Under the pieces are notes generated by a model. It was not told the DNA's origin and ran no database searches. It worked only from the letters and a program-made list of their open reading frames with translations. Below, piece after piece: positions 11,264 to 24,500 of a stretch of DNA of 64,000 nucleotides (positions within the stretch are counted from its first letter, which is position 1; each line of letters begins with the position of its first letter). Both the position numbers and the translations under genes were made by a program. The stretch is taken from the NCBI GenBank assembly GCA_026874595.1, contig CM049311.1:12367676-12431675 (forward strand). Direction: 5' to 3'. The stretch is from Sipunculus nudus (taxonomy: Eukaryota > Annelida > Sipuncula > Golfingiida > Sipunculidae).

Positions 11264-12482
11264 TGAGTCGATCGGTCGCTACCCGATTCAGTCAATCGAT
11301 ATTGTCACGCGATTGTTTTGGTGGATTTTTCATTCTAAATCAGCGCGATTTTTAAGTTCACATAATGATCGATTAGCGATTAGTAAATATGCTAGAAACA
11401 TGCAAAACACATCAAACATGTTGGAAATGTTGTCCTTTTTTATTAAGTTTATTTATAGGGTCTCATATTTTTACATATAAACCGTTTCTCTCTTGACGCT
11501 ACAAGAGTATATAACGTACATGAGACACCACGTGGCCACAGAGTAAACGACTTTACATATGTCTAGATTTCGGGCGTTTTATTTTTGCGCTTTCATCATT
11601 TTCGATAATATCGAGAGTTTGAAAGTCGCGCGTACATAAAGATAACCACAGTGTAGTGCGGGATCGGGGAACAACAAGATGGCAGGTAGAAGTACTCGCC
11701 TCTGTGCTTATATTGGAATTTTTTTTACCGGAATCAGCTGTCATATGCCATCATAAGCGTGTATTTTATCTATATTCACATGATCAAAACTGGGATCGGT
11801 GTATGCATACTTAGAATTCAAACAGAAATGTAAATTGTGGTTGGTATACGAACTCATTACAACAATTTAAAAGGATAATAATGTAATTCGTTTTCACTTG
11901 CAGTTTTATTTATTCTGTATGAATCCATGCCAGTTCATTTGCGGAAACAAGTTGGGTTTCTCTGAATTCTGGTTTAAATATACACCTAGAAAACAAGTCC
12001 ACTGTTTGGTATGCGAAAAAAAAAACGACGAAAGAGGGCAGAGTTGTGAAGTTTTCTCAGCACCAAACAAGTGTTTAATTTTCGCAGCAAATTTAAACAG
12101 CTGTCAAGGTAAAACTAGCGCTGAGTGACATTTATTTACAAACCCTTTCATGACATGGGAATACTTTTGAATGTTCTTTTGTATTCTGTTGTCGACGTTA
12201 ACTTCAATAAATGACGTTATATTTTGACGTGCCGGAAGTCAGGTGTTCTAAGGAAAACCTTTGCCAGCGGGAAGCGCAAAATATCTGTGAAATAAAAAGG
12301 ATTATATATGATCATAGAGTTTGTATATATGGATGGAATCGCGGTACCAGTATACGAAGTTTTCATTGTGGAGAGGATTATTGTGGCTGTTGCTTTAAAT
12401 TCAGAGGAAATATAAAGGTTGACATTAGAATATACTGATAGGTACGAAGTGACGATATGTGCCTTGTATATATATATATATA
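11264..12482. other. No gene recognised
   Basis: AT-rich DNA without recognisable coding potential, ending in a short TA run at about 12464-12482. Confidence 0.45.
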
Positions 12483-15393
12483 CTAGCGCCATGCGCTCTG
12501 CGGGTTTTTAAGAATCTTTGCGGGGCGGACTACATCTTAGAAAGTGCGGGGCGGGCCGAAATAAAATCTGTGCGGGCTTGGTCGGGCTGCGGGTTGATGA
12601 TCTGGCAGTTCAGTAGATCATGAATATAATATAATAGTACTAAAAAATTATCATTTGAAGACATTGATATTTTTGTATTAAATGTGTTCAGGTGTTGTAT
12701 AAATTGTAATATGAAAAGATAAATTTGAATAAATTTAAATTTATCACTGTTAACCCCTTACACTGACTGATACTTGTAACAACACTAGGCAAATGTGTCT
12801 TTTCTAGGTATGACCTCAATTTGTTATGATGATGCATCATTAATCTGAAATCTATATTTTAAACAATTGTCCTTGCAATGGAAACTGGTCATAACTTTGT
12901 GTAAGGTTACTTGTCCTGATGCTGTATATGGACTGTAACCCAGTACTTGTGTCAGGTCTCACATATTACATAATATATTGCTGGTAGTGATCGAAGTATA
13001 AGCTTGATTACATTTGACCTTGCTATAGACAGTGTGTGGCTACAGCTGGCTCTAAAGGTGACACAATTGACCTAGAACTCCACAAAGCCTAAAGCCCCGT
13101 TCCCACTTTCACGAATTTGACGCCGAATCGCCACGATGTTGAATTCGTGGCGATTCGTGGCCAATCGGCCTGTCGAGTGATACAAATTCCATCACGACCA
13201 CGATATTGTACGAAAGGAGTACGGTGCCAGAACGATTGGCTACGACAGTGACACGAAGCCAGCACGATATGACAGGACACTTTTAAGAATGTTCACGGCT
13301 CCGTGACGACGTCTAAGATACTGGTACGATATTTCCACGATTGGTCTGCGACTTGTGGACGATACTCCTACGATCATTCAATTTTGCTACGGATTGTTAG
13401 ATAGCTATACATGTGATATATAGCTATTGTAATGTCACAAAGAAGCCGATATTAGTAAAAGGACACCATAACAACACTTTACTCAACTTCTCCAGATATT
13501 TTAATTTGACAAAAGTTATCCAGTTTAAAACACTGATAATATATGTCTTATTTGATTTGAGTAATTAGACAATTACGACTTATTTTTGTGGTGGCAAATA
13601 CGACGTTAACTTCTTTAAGTCCAAGTAGACGACCGTCTTAATCGGATGTAAAATATCTGTATTCGCAAAATATTGGTTAAAATATCTTATTGATTCAGCT
13701 CTCAATGTCATATAAGATTCTGTTAATATCAATTTGTGTTAGGCTCAGTTTATTCTCCCATAGTAAAATAGGAAATTCATAATTTATTATATTGACCATA
13801 TGTTTAAGTATGACGAAACTGTATAATATATTCAGCTTCTTAAAACTGTTTTGGTTCAAATTTATTTTGTCAACCAATATCCACGATAAAAAAATTCTTT
13901 AAAACAAATTTACGAAACTACATGTTTTTTTCACTGCAAAAACTTCCTTGTTTGTTTACAAGAAGTAACAAATTACAAAGGAAACGTAATTTGATTCAGC
14001 TTCTTCAAATTATTTTAGTTCAAATTTGGTTGGAACCAATAACCACAATACAAATTTTCTTTAAAACAAATTTACAAATCTACACAGTGTTCTTACTTCT
14101 AAACCTTATTCCTCATTGGTTTGTAAGAAGTTAAAAATCACCAAGAAAATAAAATTTTCCGTCACATTATGATGTCAGTTCTTGATGATTCGTCACCAAA
14201 TTCGTGAAAGTTATGAACGTGACTCTCTCTTGAGAGGTTCTTGTGGTAGTCGTATTGTAGTCGTGTTGAAGTCGTGTCGATGTCATTGTCCTTCGTGAGC
14301 ATTCGTGACATTGTTTTACATCACGAATTTACAAGAATTATGAAGACTCTCATACGACTTACCAAGAAACTGTTACGACTTAGCTACGACTTGTGACGAC
14401 AAAGCTTAATTTTTGAACATTTCAAAAATAGCGCCACGAATTCTGAGTGCTCAAGACCTCTCTACGAACATTACCGAATGTTCAAGACATCATCTACGAC
14501 ACTCCCACGACGTCTCTACGAATTTTAATGATGTAAGTTCGTGGCGATTCGGCGTCAAATTCGTGAAAGTGGGAACGGGGCTTTAGTTGGACTCCTTATC
14601 TAATTGTAACTCCATGTGCTGTCTTATTGTAACAAATCCCTGTTTGGGCACTATATATAATGTGGTTATGACTGCTATAAGAAACACCGCTCTGGTCATG
14701 TCTATCTCACTGTACATGCTGAACCTAAAGCAACATCGGTCAGATTACCTCTTTTCTCTCTTGACCGTCTGATTAGTTTCAGTTTCAGCTAATTATAGCA
14801 GATTATGACTGAAAAGTTTTTAACCTGCAAACACATCTCAGTAGTTTGATGGCTTGTGATAGGCAATACTATTAGAAAGGGTAACTTTGGGTACACATAC
14901 TTTGATGAAATCTAATGTTTTTTATTTTTTACTTTTTTTTAAATTTAAGTAAAAACACAAAAAAACAAAGGTTTGTTTATTTCCACTGTAAAATATGAAA
15001 ACATGTTTAAGGTGTGGTTTATCATTATGTATATACTAAATTCATTTTACCAATCAAACATGTCATTAAACAAATTTCATGAATAATGGTTTGAATTATT
15101 AAAAAAAACGTATTAAATTTAATTTTTCATTCTAATTATCAAACATTTCATAATTATTGATAATAAGCGTGGCTTATTTATGTGCTGTAAAATATTCTTG
15201 ATATGTAAACCTTTGCATCTGAAAAAAAAATAATAATTATTTTGCGGGACGGAAAATTTAAAAATGCGGGGCGAAGCGGGGCGGGTGTAGGCTGAAAGAA
15301 ATTTTTACGGGCGGGTGCGCCTGATTTTTTTCTTTGATTGCGTGGCGGGCTGACAGGGCATGATGCGGGGCGGATGCGGGTTCAATGTTTCGG

Positions 15394-15400
<7 letters not shown>
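12483..15400. mobile_element. GCGGG-rich repeat arms split by a nested element
   Basis: The left arm (about 12490-12600) and right arm (about 15240-15400) share a strong excess of GCGGG and GGGCGGG words in the same orientation, in otherwise AT-rich DNA, and are bordered by TA runs. The space between looks like one decayed element interrupted at 13092-14583. No transposase was found, so its class is unknown. Confidence 0.4.
13092..14583. mobile_element. 1.49-kb element with about 46-bp inverted repeats and TA duplication
   Basis: The first 45-46 bases starting AAGCCCCGTTCCCACTTTCA are a perfect inverted copy of the last ones. TA flanks both sides (13090-13091 and 14584-14585). The subterminal DNA is crowded with TACGAC, CACGA and GTCGT words. 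Near the middle, a segment of about 160 bp is tandemly duplicated (about 13832-13993 and 13998-14150). There is no long open frame, so it is non-autonomous. A TA duplication fits a Tc1/mariner-type mechanism but does not prove it. Confidence 0.8.

Positions 15401-15438
<38 letters not shown>
15401..15438. repeat. (TA)n microsatellite
   Basis: TA run at the right border of the GCGGG-rich arm. Confidence 0.95.
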
Positions 15439-15624
15439 GTTACTCGGATGATGCATATATCATTGATGTTTTGAAAAAAAAAAATGATTTACACGTCAGG
15501 TGGCTGTGTTCTCTCCTATAATAGTGATCGTGTTCCGCGAACATATTATGAGAAATGATATTATATTTAGGGAACGCCAGCTTCTTGGGTAAATTTTAGT
15601 GAGCGGATGGTATTAACTGAATTT

Positions 15625-15829
15625 CAGGGCGGATTCAGGATTTAGGAAAAGGTGGGGGTGGTCCAACCAAGGAGCACTAATGACAAAACCTTAAAATAGG
15701 TCCTCAGGTCCGGAAAAGGGTTAAGGAGGTCCAGGCGGCAATAATTGGCCTGAAAGGGGGGGGGGGGGGGGGTCTGGACTCCCTGGACCAACCCCGTCCC
15801 CCCCCCCCAACCCCTTGGATCTGTTTCTG
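15625..15829. mobile_element. Short hAT-type terminal-repeat fragment
   Basis: Starts CAGGGCGGATTCAGGAT and ends TTGGATCTGTTTCTG, imperfect inverted ends of the CAG...CTG type, with a poly-G and a poly-C tract inside. No 8-bp flanking duplication could be seen. Related GGATCC-type termini occur near 27400, 36540-36760 and 39690. Confidence 0.4.
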
Positions 15830-16947
15830 TTTTTTACATTACTTCCAACCACAACATGAAAAAGAAGTTTCTAAGGTTATCAAAAAAATGCATGCCTGTA
15901 GCTTACTTGGTCACTGGTAGTGCGGCTATCTGCGGTGCGCCATGCACTGTTTCAAAGTAATGGTTGACTTGTGACGTCATGCCAGAGACGCTTGTACATT
16001 TCAGTCCTGCTCCGGGAGATGGAATGCTGGACATGTACATTTCAAACAAGTGTAACTTTTTTTTTTTCACTTTACACAGCAGAGGTACCTTGATGTGCGC
16101 TGGCAGGTTCACTGCTTAATGCTTTGGTCAATCTAGGCCGGGGAAATATTGTATATTGTATGACGCAACGTGCACAACGAGAAAAAAGGGCCAAATATAT
16201 ATATAGATGTTGATATTCATGATATTCATATATCATTTCATTATAAATGAGAGTACGAAGAAAATTCCGATGTGTGCCACGTTTTAGCTGCTTGTCGCCA
16301 TGTTGCTTTTTTAACCATTGTGGTCACTAGTAACAGCCTCGGATGTACATAGGGGGTGCCATGAAAAGTATTCCGGCAAGGCAAGGTTCGGTCAACTGCA
16401 CACCGGTTGTGCGCCATATGTAAGAGCAAAACAATGTACTGCCAATCCTCATATAATCTACCTTTAAAGCTACATGACATACAGGACTGATCCAAGAAGT
16501 AGAAGGGGAAATCCAAGGTATACTGCTTTGGATCACACGGGGATACAGTCAGCTCCAAGTGAGCGATGTATAATTTGTGATAAACTGAATTTTCTAGGTA
16601 AATTACTGTCGAAACCTGGTCACATTTAGTAAAGCAACATATTCAGCCCGTGTAATACATTATATTGAGTAATCAATGTAATCTATGTGAAAACGTTGAT
16701 CTTTTCTTAGACAAATAAGTCAAGTCAACAGAAGTAGTCCGGCGGACCATACCATGACTGTTGTTATATAATTTGGCCATACATACATCCGAGGCATGAT
16801 TGGCAACGGTAGGCCTGTTTTCTCACCACATATCGTGTTGATCGTGGATTGGCCATTCTCACGAGAGAGACCCGAATGTTTTACCCTTCAACTGTACAGG
16901 TCCCCAGTGTTAGTTTACACGTGGTCATTGTATGATATTAAGAGTAT
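15830..16947. other. No gene recognised, single-copy-looking DNA left of the duplicated block
   Basis: Several short open frames on both strands lack any recognisable motif. The region ends where homology among the three large units begins. Confidence 0.4.
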
Positions 16948-18250
16948 AAGGTCTCAGAAGTGTCTGATAAGCATGTGTAATCTAGTATTGTTTAATTTGT
17001 CCTTACTATTTTACAAACGGAGACCACTCAAATTGGTCCCAAGCCCCTTCATATGTACATTTTCTAAACGGTGGGATTGTGCACTACATTCTGTTTATAG
17101 AAATTTTTTGTACAAATGGATTCTATTCAAATTATATCTTAAAGTTGATTTATATTCAAAATTATGAATTCACGATATCTGATAAGTCGTCTGGGCACAA
17201 CAGAGCTCGCCGGTACGCGGCTTACAGAAAATGTTTGACCTTGAACCCCCAAATCATTAGGGGGGGGGGGTTAATAACCACCTATGTATTAGTGGCTGCC
17301 GAGTTAGAAAGAGTGAACAAAACCTTTAACTTGAGCTGGGTTCGGATCTGTACAAATTTAGTCCAATTACTATCCCAGAAATTAAAAAACGGTAAAAAAC
17401 TATTAATAGCTGTGCTAGGTATTGTCATTGCCCACATCAGTGTATTAAGTTTAATTGAAATGTATTCGTAATCAATGGAGAAATGAGCCTAACAAACAAC
17501 TTTAACCTGACTTGATCATTAACAATGGAGGCCTGTAAGCGTGACCTTAGACCTTTTGATCACCAAATCATAGGGAGTATTAATATTCACCTATACAATG
17601 AATATATGTAATATGAAAGCAATTGGGTCAGTGGTTACCGAATTATAGACTTAAAAACAAGCTAACCTTGGTTATCTACGGACACTGCCGGAATACGGTA
17701 GAAGCTCTGCTGTACCTTTATCCAGCGAGCTGAGAGTGTATTTTTTCCAGTTTACCTGTAACAGCTACAGGATGTATGTGGCCATTATGCTCAAATACAG
17801 GTAAAAAAACTTTTTATTTGGGGTGCCAACTCTCATAAGAGTACCTTAAGGAGAGTATTTATTTTCATAAAGGTGCAAAGGACTATCTTTAGTTGCATGA
17901 TATACGTCAGGTGTCTGAACAGGCCCCTTTTGATACAGAATCTAGATGTCAAATTTAATCAGATTTTAACATATTTGGTGTACTGGTATTGTTACTAACA
18001 CATTTACAATATTGCACATATATTTTTAACTACCGAGTGACAGCAGTTGACGGGATAATGGTTAACACAAGACAGTAAGAATATTTTTTTGGGATAAATA
18101 AAGCATAAACTTGTGGTTTTGCTGTGCAGAGAAACAAAATAAAGTGAGACAGCTTTAATTACCTAGCATTTTAATTAGATCGATTTCATACGATACAAAA
18201 TTATTCACTTTTGCGATAGAAAATAAAAATGTCAGCGACACTTCAACAGT

Positions 18251-18302
18251 TTTATTTTCCACAAGTATTTTATACATCCATGTTTCCCATTACACTTATG
18301 AT

Positions 18303-18364
<62 letters not shown>

Positions 18365-18553
18365 GCAAATATGACCATTGTTCATTACATGAATTCGCAA
18401 TGAACGATTTATGTTTCGAAATAATATTTTATAACAGTCCGAACACGCGCACACTTTGTTTCAAACGGTTCTTATAATTCAATGTAAAAAAAAAAAAAAA
18501 GTCCACTCAAGTGCAAATTTTAGTAGTAAAATATGCTATCAACTATATTTATT
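18251..18553 (-). promoter_or_regulatory. Gene A 3' end: two AATAAA hexamers and a (CT)n tract
   Basis: Minus-strand AATAAA motifs lie at 18548-18553, 21 nt after the stop codon, and at 18251-18256. Between them is a (CT)n tract at 18306-18361 in the probable 3' UTR. The first hexamer is unusually close to the stop, so the second is more likely. Confidence 0.4.
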
Positions 18554-18573
18554 CATTCCCTAAAAATAAAATG

Positions 18574-21500
18574 TTAAAAATCTCCGCCTCCTCCATCGCC
18601 ATCACCGCCACCGCCACCGCCACCACTGTCACCGCCGCCGCCACCACCACCGCCCCATCCCCCATAGTGATGATGATGATGATGATGGGAGGAAAGGCCG
18701 TAACTCCTTCCGCCGCCGCCGCCACTATTACAATTACCTCGTGCACATAAGAAGCAACATATCACTCCCCCAAAGAGTGCCACTATAGATCCAACAACTA
18801 TTCCTGCTATTGTCCCCGATGATAATCCTCCCGACTTAGCGCATGTTCGAGCTCCTATCAACACATCCCTGGGGAATACAAGCAAATAATATAAACTCAT
18901 ATCTAGGAAATGACCGATCATCACTGCAAAACAATCACCAGCTAAAAGATTCCATTCGAACTTAATCGGTTTCTTATGATGTTCTACTTTGTGATAATTT
19001 GATATTTCATAAATAAATTGTTTGCTTAATAAATACAGAAATTTAGCGCGATTATAAATTCTTATGAGGTAGTGTATAAAATACGTAACTCTAAAATATA
19101 ATTAACCTTTAACTTTACAGGTATAATGTGTGTGGAAGTTCAAATCTCTCACCTGTATTCTGATATCAGATAACGCAGTCCGTCGTAAAACTGGTCATTT
19201 GAGAAATAGTGACGGCCCTCTTTGTAGATCTCCTGCGTACATTCCGCAGTCAGTATCGTCAATGTACGTTTACCAAGGGCAGTGTAAATCTGGGAGAATA
19301 GTACATAAGGATTTGCAATAAATACAACAGCAATGTCCCACTGACTCAGGTTCTTACCTCTAAATTACGCAACAAATACGGATTATTAATGGTTTGAAAA
19401 GGTATGTTTATCAGATCTAAGCGTGCCTAATTACTTCGAATCAAACACAAAAGATTACATACATATAATCTTATCTGCTTACGACTGGTGTTGTTGATGT
19501 AAGACCGAACGTAAACACGCACGAGATTTAAGCTAATTAGACGATTGAGGACAGTGGTGTACCTAAGGGGGGGGGGGGGGGACAGGGGCGGCCGCCCCGG
19601 GCGGCACATTTTACGGGGCGGCATTTCATTGAATTAATATAATGAAGTGGCAAAAGGAGTTCCTCGAAAAGTACAGATTTATAGGTACGAATTTTTTTAA
19701 AATAGTTGGGAAATTTAAGAGTTTGGTGTTTTAAGCTTTAACCCCCCCCCCCCCCCCCACCAAGTTATTCAAGGAATTATGAACTGGGCAATAGAACCAA
19801 TCAAATGATAGGTGAACGGCCTCTATAGACAAGTTACGTAAGATATGTTGTTCGTCTTTATTAACTAGCGGTCCTTCGATTTCAGACCGCCAACGAGAAT
19901 CTGAAAAGTAGTGCATAGACATGCATGCATTTCAGGGTCGTCTACATTCACAGAAATCCCTATGTGACATTAGCCAGTGAGAGACCCTGCAAGAAGACCA
20001 ATGCCCCTGATAGGGGGAGGGGTGCCTCTCTAACTCACTGTGCGGAAAATGTTATGACGAAATCTTTTGCTCTTTTTTTGGAATGTATAGGGAATTTCCT
20101 CCCTTGAATTCCCCAATACCGTGATTTTAAAAAAGCCTGAAACAACCTAAAATGTCCTTATCCATGATTTCTTACAACAGTCTCGTTAAATATAAACGGT
20201 TACACTATTCTGACACTTACTGAGTACTCCCATAATTTCTGTTGTCTTTTGACCTATGTAAGAGATTTCTTTTCATTTTAAATATAGCAGATGTAATTGA
20301 ATTCAAATATAAATCTATTATAAATGTTCGGGGGGAGGGGGGAGTAGGTTTGAATCCCTTCTGGCCGCTTACCCACACGTTCAATATATGCATTAAGTAT
20401 CATTGTTCCCGATATAGAGTTCAAAGCTTAGATAAAGATGAATTTGCCTGCGTGTACTACTATTAATCGTTTAACTGCATGATACATTACCCACAGACAA
20501 TTGCTCTATGTTGTGTCAAATCATTTCAAGTAAATAACTATAAATACTATTTCAAGTGAATAATACACTATAAAATATAAACTACAGTGATATAATTACT
20601 AGAAATTTAAAGGTGCTCATTCACCTACCTTTTGAAAAAGAATTTGTTTGGTTCCTGACTTCTGTGTTGTTAATGATCTTAGGGTAATTTTGGTTGTGAA
20701 AAGTTCTTATAACATCTTCGTGAAGGATGTGTGAACTTGTTCATCAACAACATATTTGTTAACACAGCAATGTTGACAAACAGGCAAAACGTATCAATAG
20801 GTGGAAGTTACATATACGCTGAGGTAGAAAGTTCACTTGTTGCAAAACAACATTTACGAAGCTCTGGCTTATCTGACTTGCTGCCAGATGCCCTTGTTGA
20901 ATTTGTTTTGATTATTTTGACAGGCAACACATATTATAAACATGTTGATATAAACAAAACAAGCAGCCTGTGTGTGTTGATATCCACGTTTTATGGCCTA
21001 TTTTATAAGACATCAACGGATAACCTTGATTTTATAAAAGTTAGATAGGTAATTGCACCCTTCCATGTTATACTTATTGAATAACAAATGTTCAATAGTT
21101 CAAAAATAATATTTTACAGAAAATGCATAAACATCATTACTAATTCTTAAAATAAACGGTTGTAGCCTTTAATTACAGTATCTTTTACTTTGAGGATATT
21201 GGTTTTAAACAATAATATAACAGTTTATCCAAACATTTGGTCTTTTATCAGAATACATTAAACATGTCTTGCAAACATATATAGTCCATGAAATAACCAC
21301 CTGCCTTTTTTACTTGTGGTATAGACTAAAGTTTTTAAAAGTGCCCTACTTGCTGCACCATGCGTATTACCGAGCCCTATCAGGTGTACAGATTTTAGCT
21401 ATAGCTGTTGTCATATGCTGTAAAAAGAGGTGGAGTTACAGAAGTGACAATGTATTTATATGCATTGGGAATTGAATAAAACTCATCAAATGAAGTTTTA

Positions 21501-24500
21501 CCATGTTGAATAAAAGCTTATCATAAATCGTGTGGACATAAAAATTTAATATACCACATTATAAGAGTATCCTGCAGTGTATTTTTTTTCTAGTAACAAT
21601 TCATAATTTTCTGTGCACGTTATACTCAAATTTACTTGTTTAAAACCAGAGCGATCTTTTGATTTATATTAACAAATATATAGGTGACCACTCTTTAATT
21701 TTACGAAAAACTCTTTATAAATGAATTCTTCGATATAATTTAGTTGGCAGCTAAATGCGTATAAAGGAGGAAATTCTAAGTGATATGTTTCTATATGTTG
21801 TTTAGTTTTGTAAATTATTGTTAGAGGGACGGCAATTTCTACAACCGCCCCGGGCGGCGAACAAGTTAGGTACGCCGCGGATTGAGGAAGAGAAGCCTAA
21901 CCTGGCGGTCGCCCCTGGATATCATTATAATGATGTCATCGTCACAGTGGCCGAAGTTCCACGACTCATCCCGAAGAAATCTCGCAAAGGATCGTGTGTA
22001 ACTGGCTCTCCTTGTTTTAGAGGATATCGGGCGCCTGAAGAGACAAGCATTCATCTGAACCCACGTTTAAACGATTTCCTGATATAACGGATATGTCGTT
22101 AAAACTGATTGGTGTAGCTCCCCACTGTACCTGCTATCCCAGTTTTGTGCATGGCATAATATATTCGTAATGTGACCAAATATTCAAAATAAACAAGTGA
22201 CAAAGGGCCGTGACGCTTAGTTGTATTTAAGGAACCACGAACAATTGGTAAAATGACCGAAAAAAAACAATGCCTACAGGTCTAATGCGAACCTGTGCAA
22301 AATTTAGGAGTATCAATGGAGGTTTTTAAAATTTAATATTGATCCTGCAATATCTACCTTAGTCATTATGATTTCAGCCAAATGGACGTTTTGGACCTGT
22401 ACGTTTCGGAATAAGACATTTTAAAACTCGGATGTATCAGTCTGCATATTTCGGATATGATCTTTATGCCAGGGAAAATTATTGGGACAGATGAACGAAG
22501 ATTTGGCAAATCTAGGAAAATGCAGTTAGCCAAGAAATAAGCAAAATCCAATAGAATTGTTTAACTTTCTAATTTTTTGTCTATACTAGCTCCTGCTTTT
22601 TATGAGGATAAAAAAAAACGCACGACGCCACACCATCACAAAAGCTAAAAATGCAAACAAAGTTTTTCAAACAGTTGAAAGATATATCCACTAGTTTTAA
22701 TTTGGGCGTTCTGCGTCTAAACGATGTGTTTAGACGTCTGACAATATGTCTAGACGTCTAGACGATTTGTCTAGACGCCAGACAAAGCCAGGTTAGTTGC
22801 CTGGGTGATGACTGGACCTCAACTGGTTGAACTGAGTGACCGCATGACTCGTCATGTTTAAACTTGGCATGATGTCAAATCTGTTTTCAAACACTGAAAG
22901 CCTTTTTCAATTGGCTACACTGCTTTTTATAAAGCTGCATTTACCCAAACTATACTTATAAAACTGGCAAAGCCCTACCATAGAATAATTCTTGTAAAGT
23001 TTAAACCATCCAGCTTAACAGTTTCATCATAAAAACAGCTAGAACAGTCTAAAATTACATTAAAAAAACAGATCAATGTAGGTGGCCCCACCAATACCTC
23101 AATGTCACATATGACTCATGTGACATACATTGGCATTAAAATTTGATGATGAGATGACTTTGTTGGACAGATGACTAAGTTCAACTTCCTGTAACTCAGC
23201 CCAAAATCACCAAACTGGAACCATTCGAACAAACTTGAGGGATATTGTTTCTGGAATTAATTCTGTAAAATACTGGACAATTTGGCTGGACGTTTTATAT
23301 ATAGGTCGCAGTTCAGTTCTCCAAAGATATTTTTATGGGCCTTCTTGGGTGCTCAGAGTCTCTAGGTTAAGCGGACATGATATGTGCCCTGTTAACAGAC
23401 GACCGACAAAAGAGTGATCGCTATAGCTCAGATGACTTCAAGTCAGCTTAGCTAAAAACTGTTGAAATATTCTTCGTATAGCTTATTATAGCTTAGATTG
23501 TACGTAAACAGCGCAATAGGAAAAACGGAACATGCACATGTCTTTATGACGGCCTAAGTCTTAATGTCTATTATGCTGAATTTCAAGTATGAATAAAACC
23601 GATTATTTGCATGGGATATATAAGTTTATCTCTAGTAAAGGAAGAATAGAGTGATTTACCCGCTTCCGTCGTCGATACGCGGTACAAGCGCAATGCCTAT
23701 TGGGAATGGATGAGTGCAGCGGGAACATGCGCAGTCAAGGTCCTCTTGCATGGAATCAATAGCTAGGTCTATAATATCCCCTGAAAGAAAACAATAATAC
23801 AACTAGATTATGGATAGTCAACAAGCAAAAATAGATCTACAATTGGATACCATACAAGATATCAGGCCGAAACACCAATCCACTACAGAGTACACAGTGC
23901 ATCAATCTATTCTATAAAATCAGAACGGCAGGTGGCGCCAACCGGTCTGGTCTACAGTAAAGCTATACAAGAGAGAAGCACGCCAACATTTCAGGCTGAT
24001 CAATACATCTATCCACTCCTCGGATATGAGCGAATTTTATCCAAAGCAAACAGACGGAAACGTAAAAACAATTGCCGATGGCGGTTCCAGTTTTGAATAT
24101 GAGATGGAGGTATCCAAGATCTATGGATATGCACAATTTCAGGCCAATCACCCCTACGTAAAGGGCATTGAATTATTCAATGAAAACGCTTAGGTAGGTG
24201 GTGCCACCTATCTAGTCTACAACTAAACTCTTCAAGATGGATGTCCTGCCAAATTTCAAACCAATATATCTTACGCTAAACAGTCATTTCGCTTGACACA
24301 ACGGTTTCTAGCAAATCTCGTCAAGGCCAATGGACTTCCTATCTCAAATTTACCCGTTTTTCTTTGGTATGGGTTTGTGTGCAAGTAAGCACCGTCCATG
24401 CGTGTCTCTTTACAATAAAAAAGACTTCGTGACTTAAGGTCCGATCTTGCGCATGCTCGACAACTCTCAAACAAGAAGAAGAAACATGAATCAAGAAAGC

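Noticed and set aside
17079-17471. 130-codon plus-strand open frame
   Set aside because: Lies in unit flank DNA; the matching parts of units B and C are interrupted.
20340-20360. GGTTTGAATCCC, like a tRNA B box
   Set aside because: No matching A box or cloverleaf around it.
20731-21048. 105-codon plus-strand open frame
   Set aside because: Part of a mobile repeat; the sister copies near 37000 and 53300 do not keep the frame.
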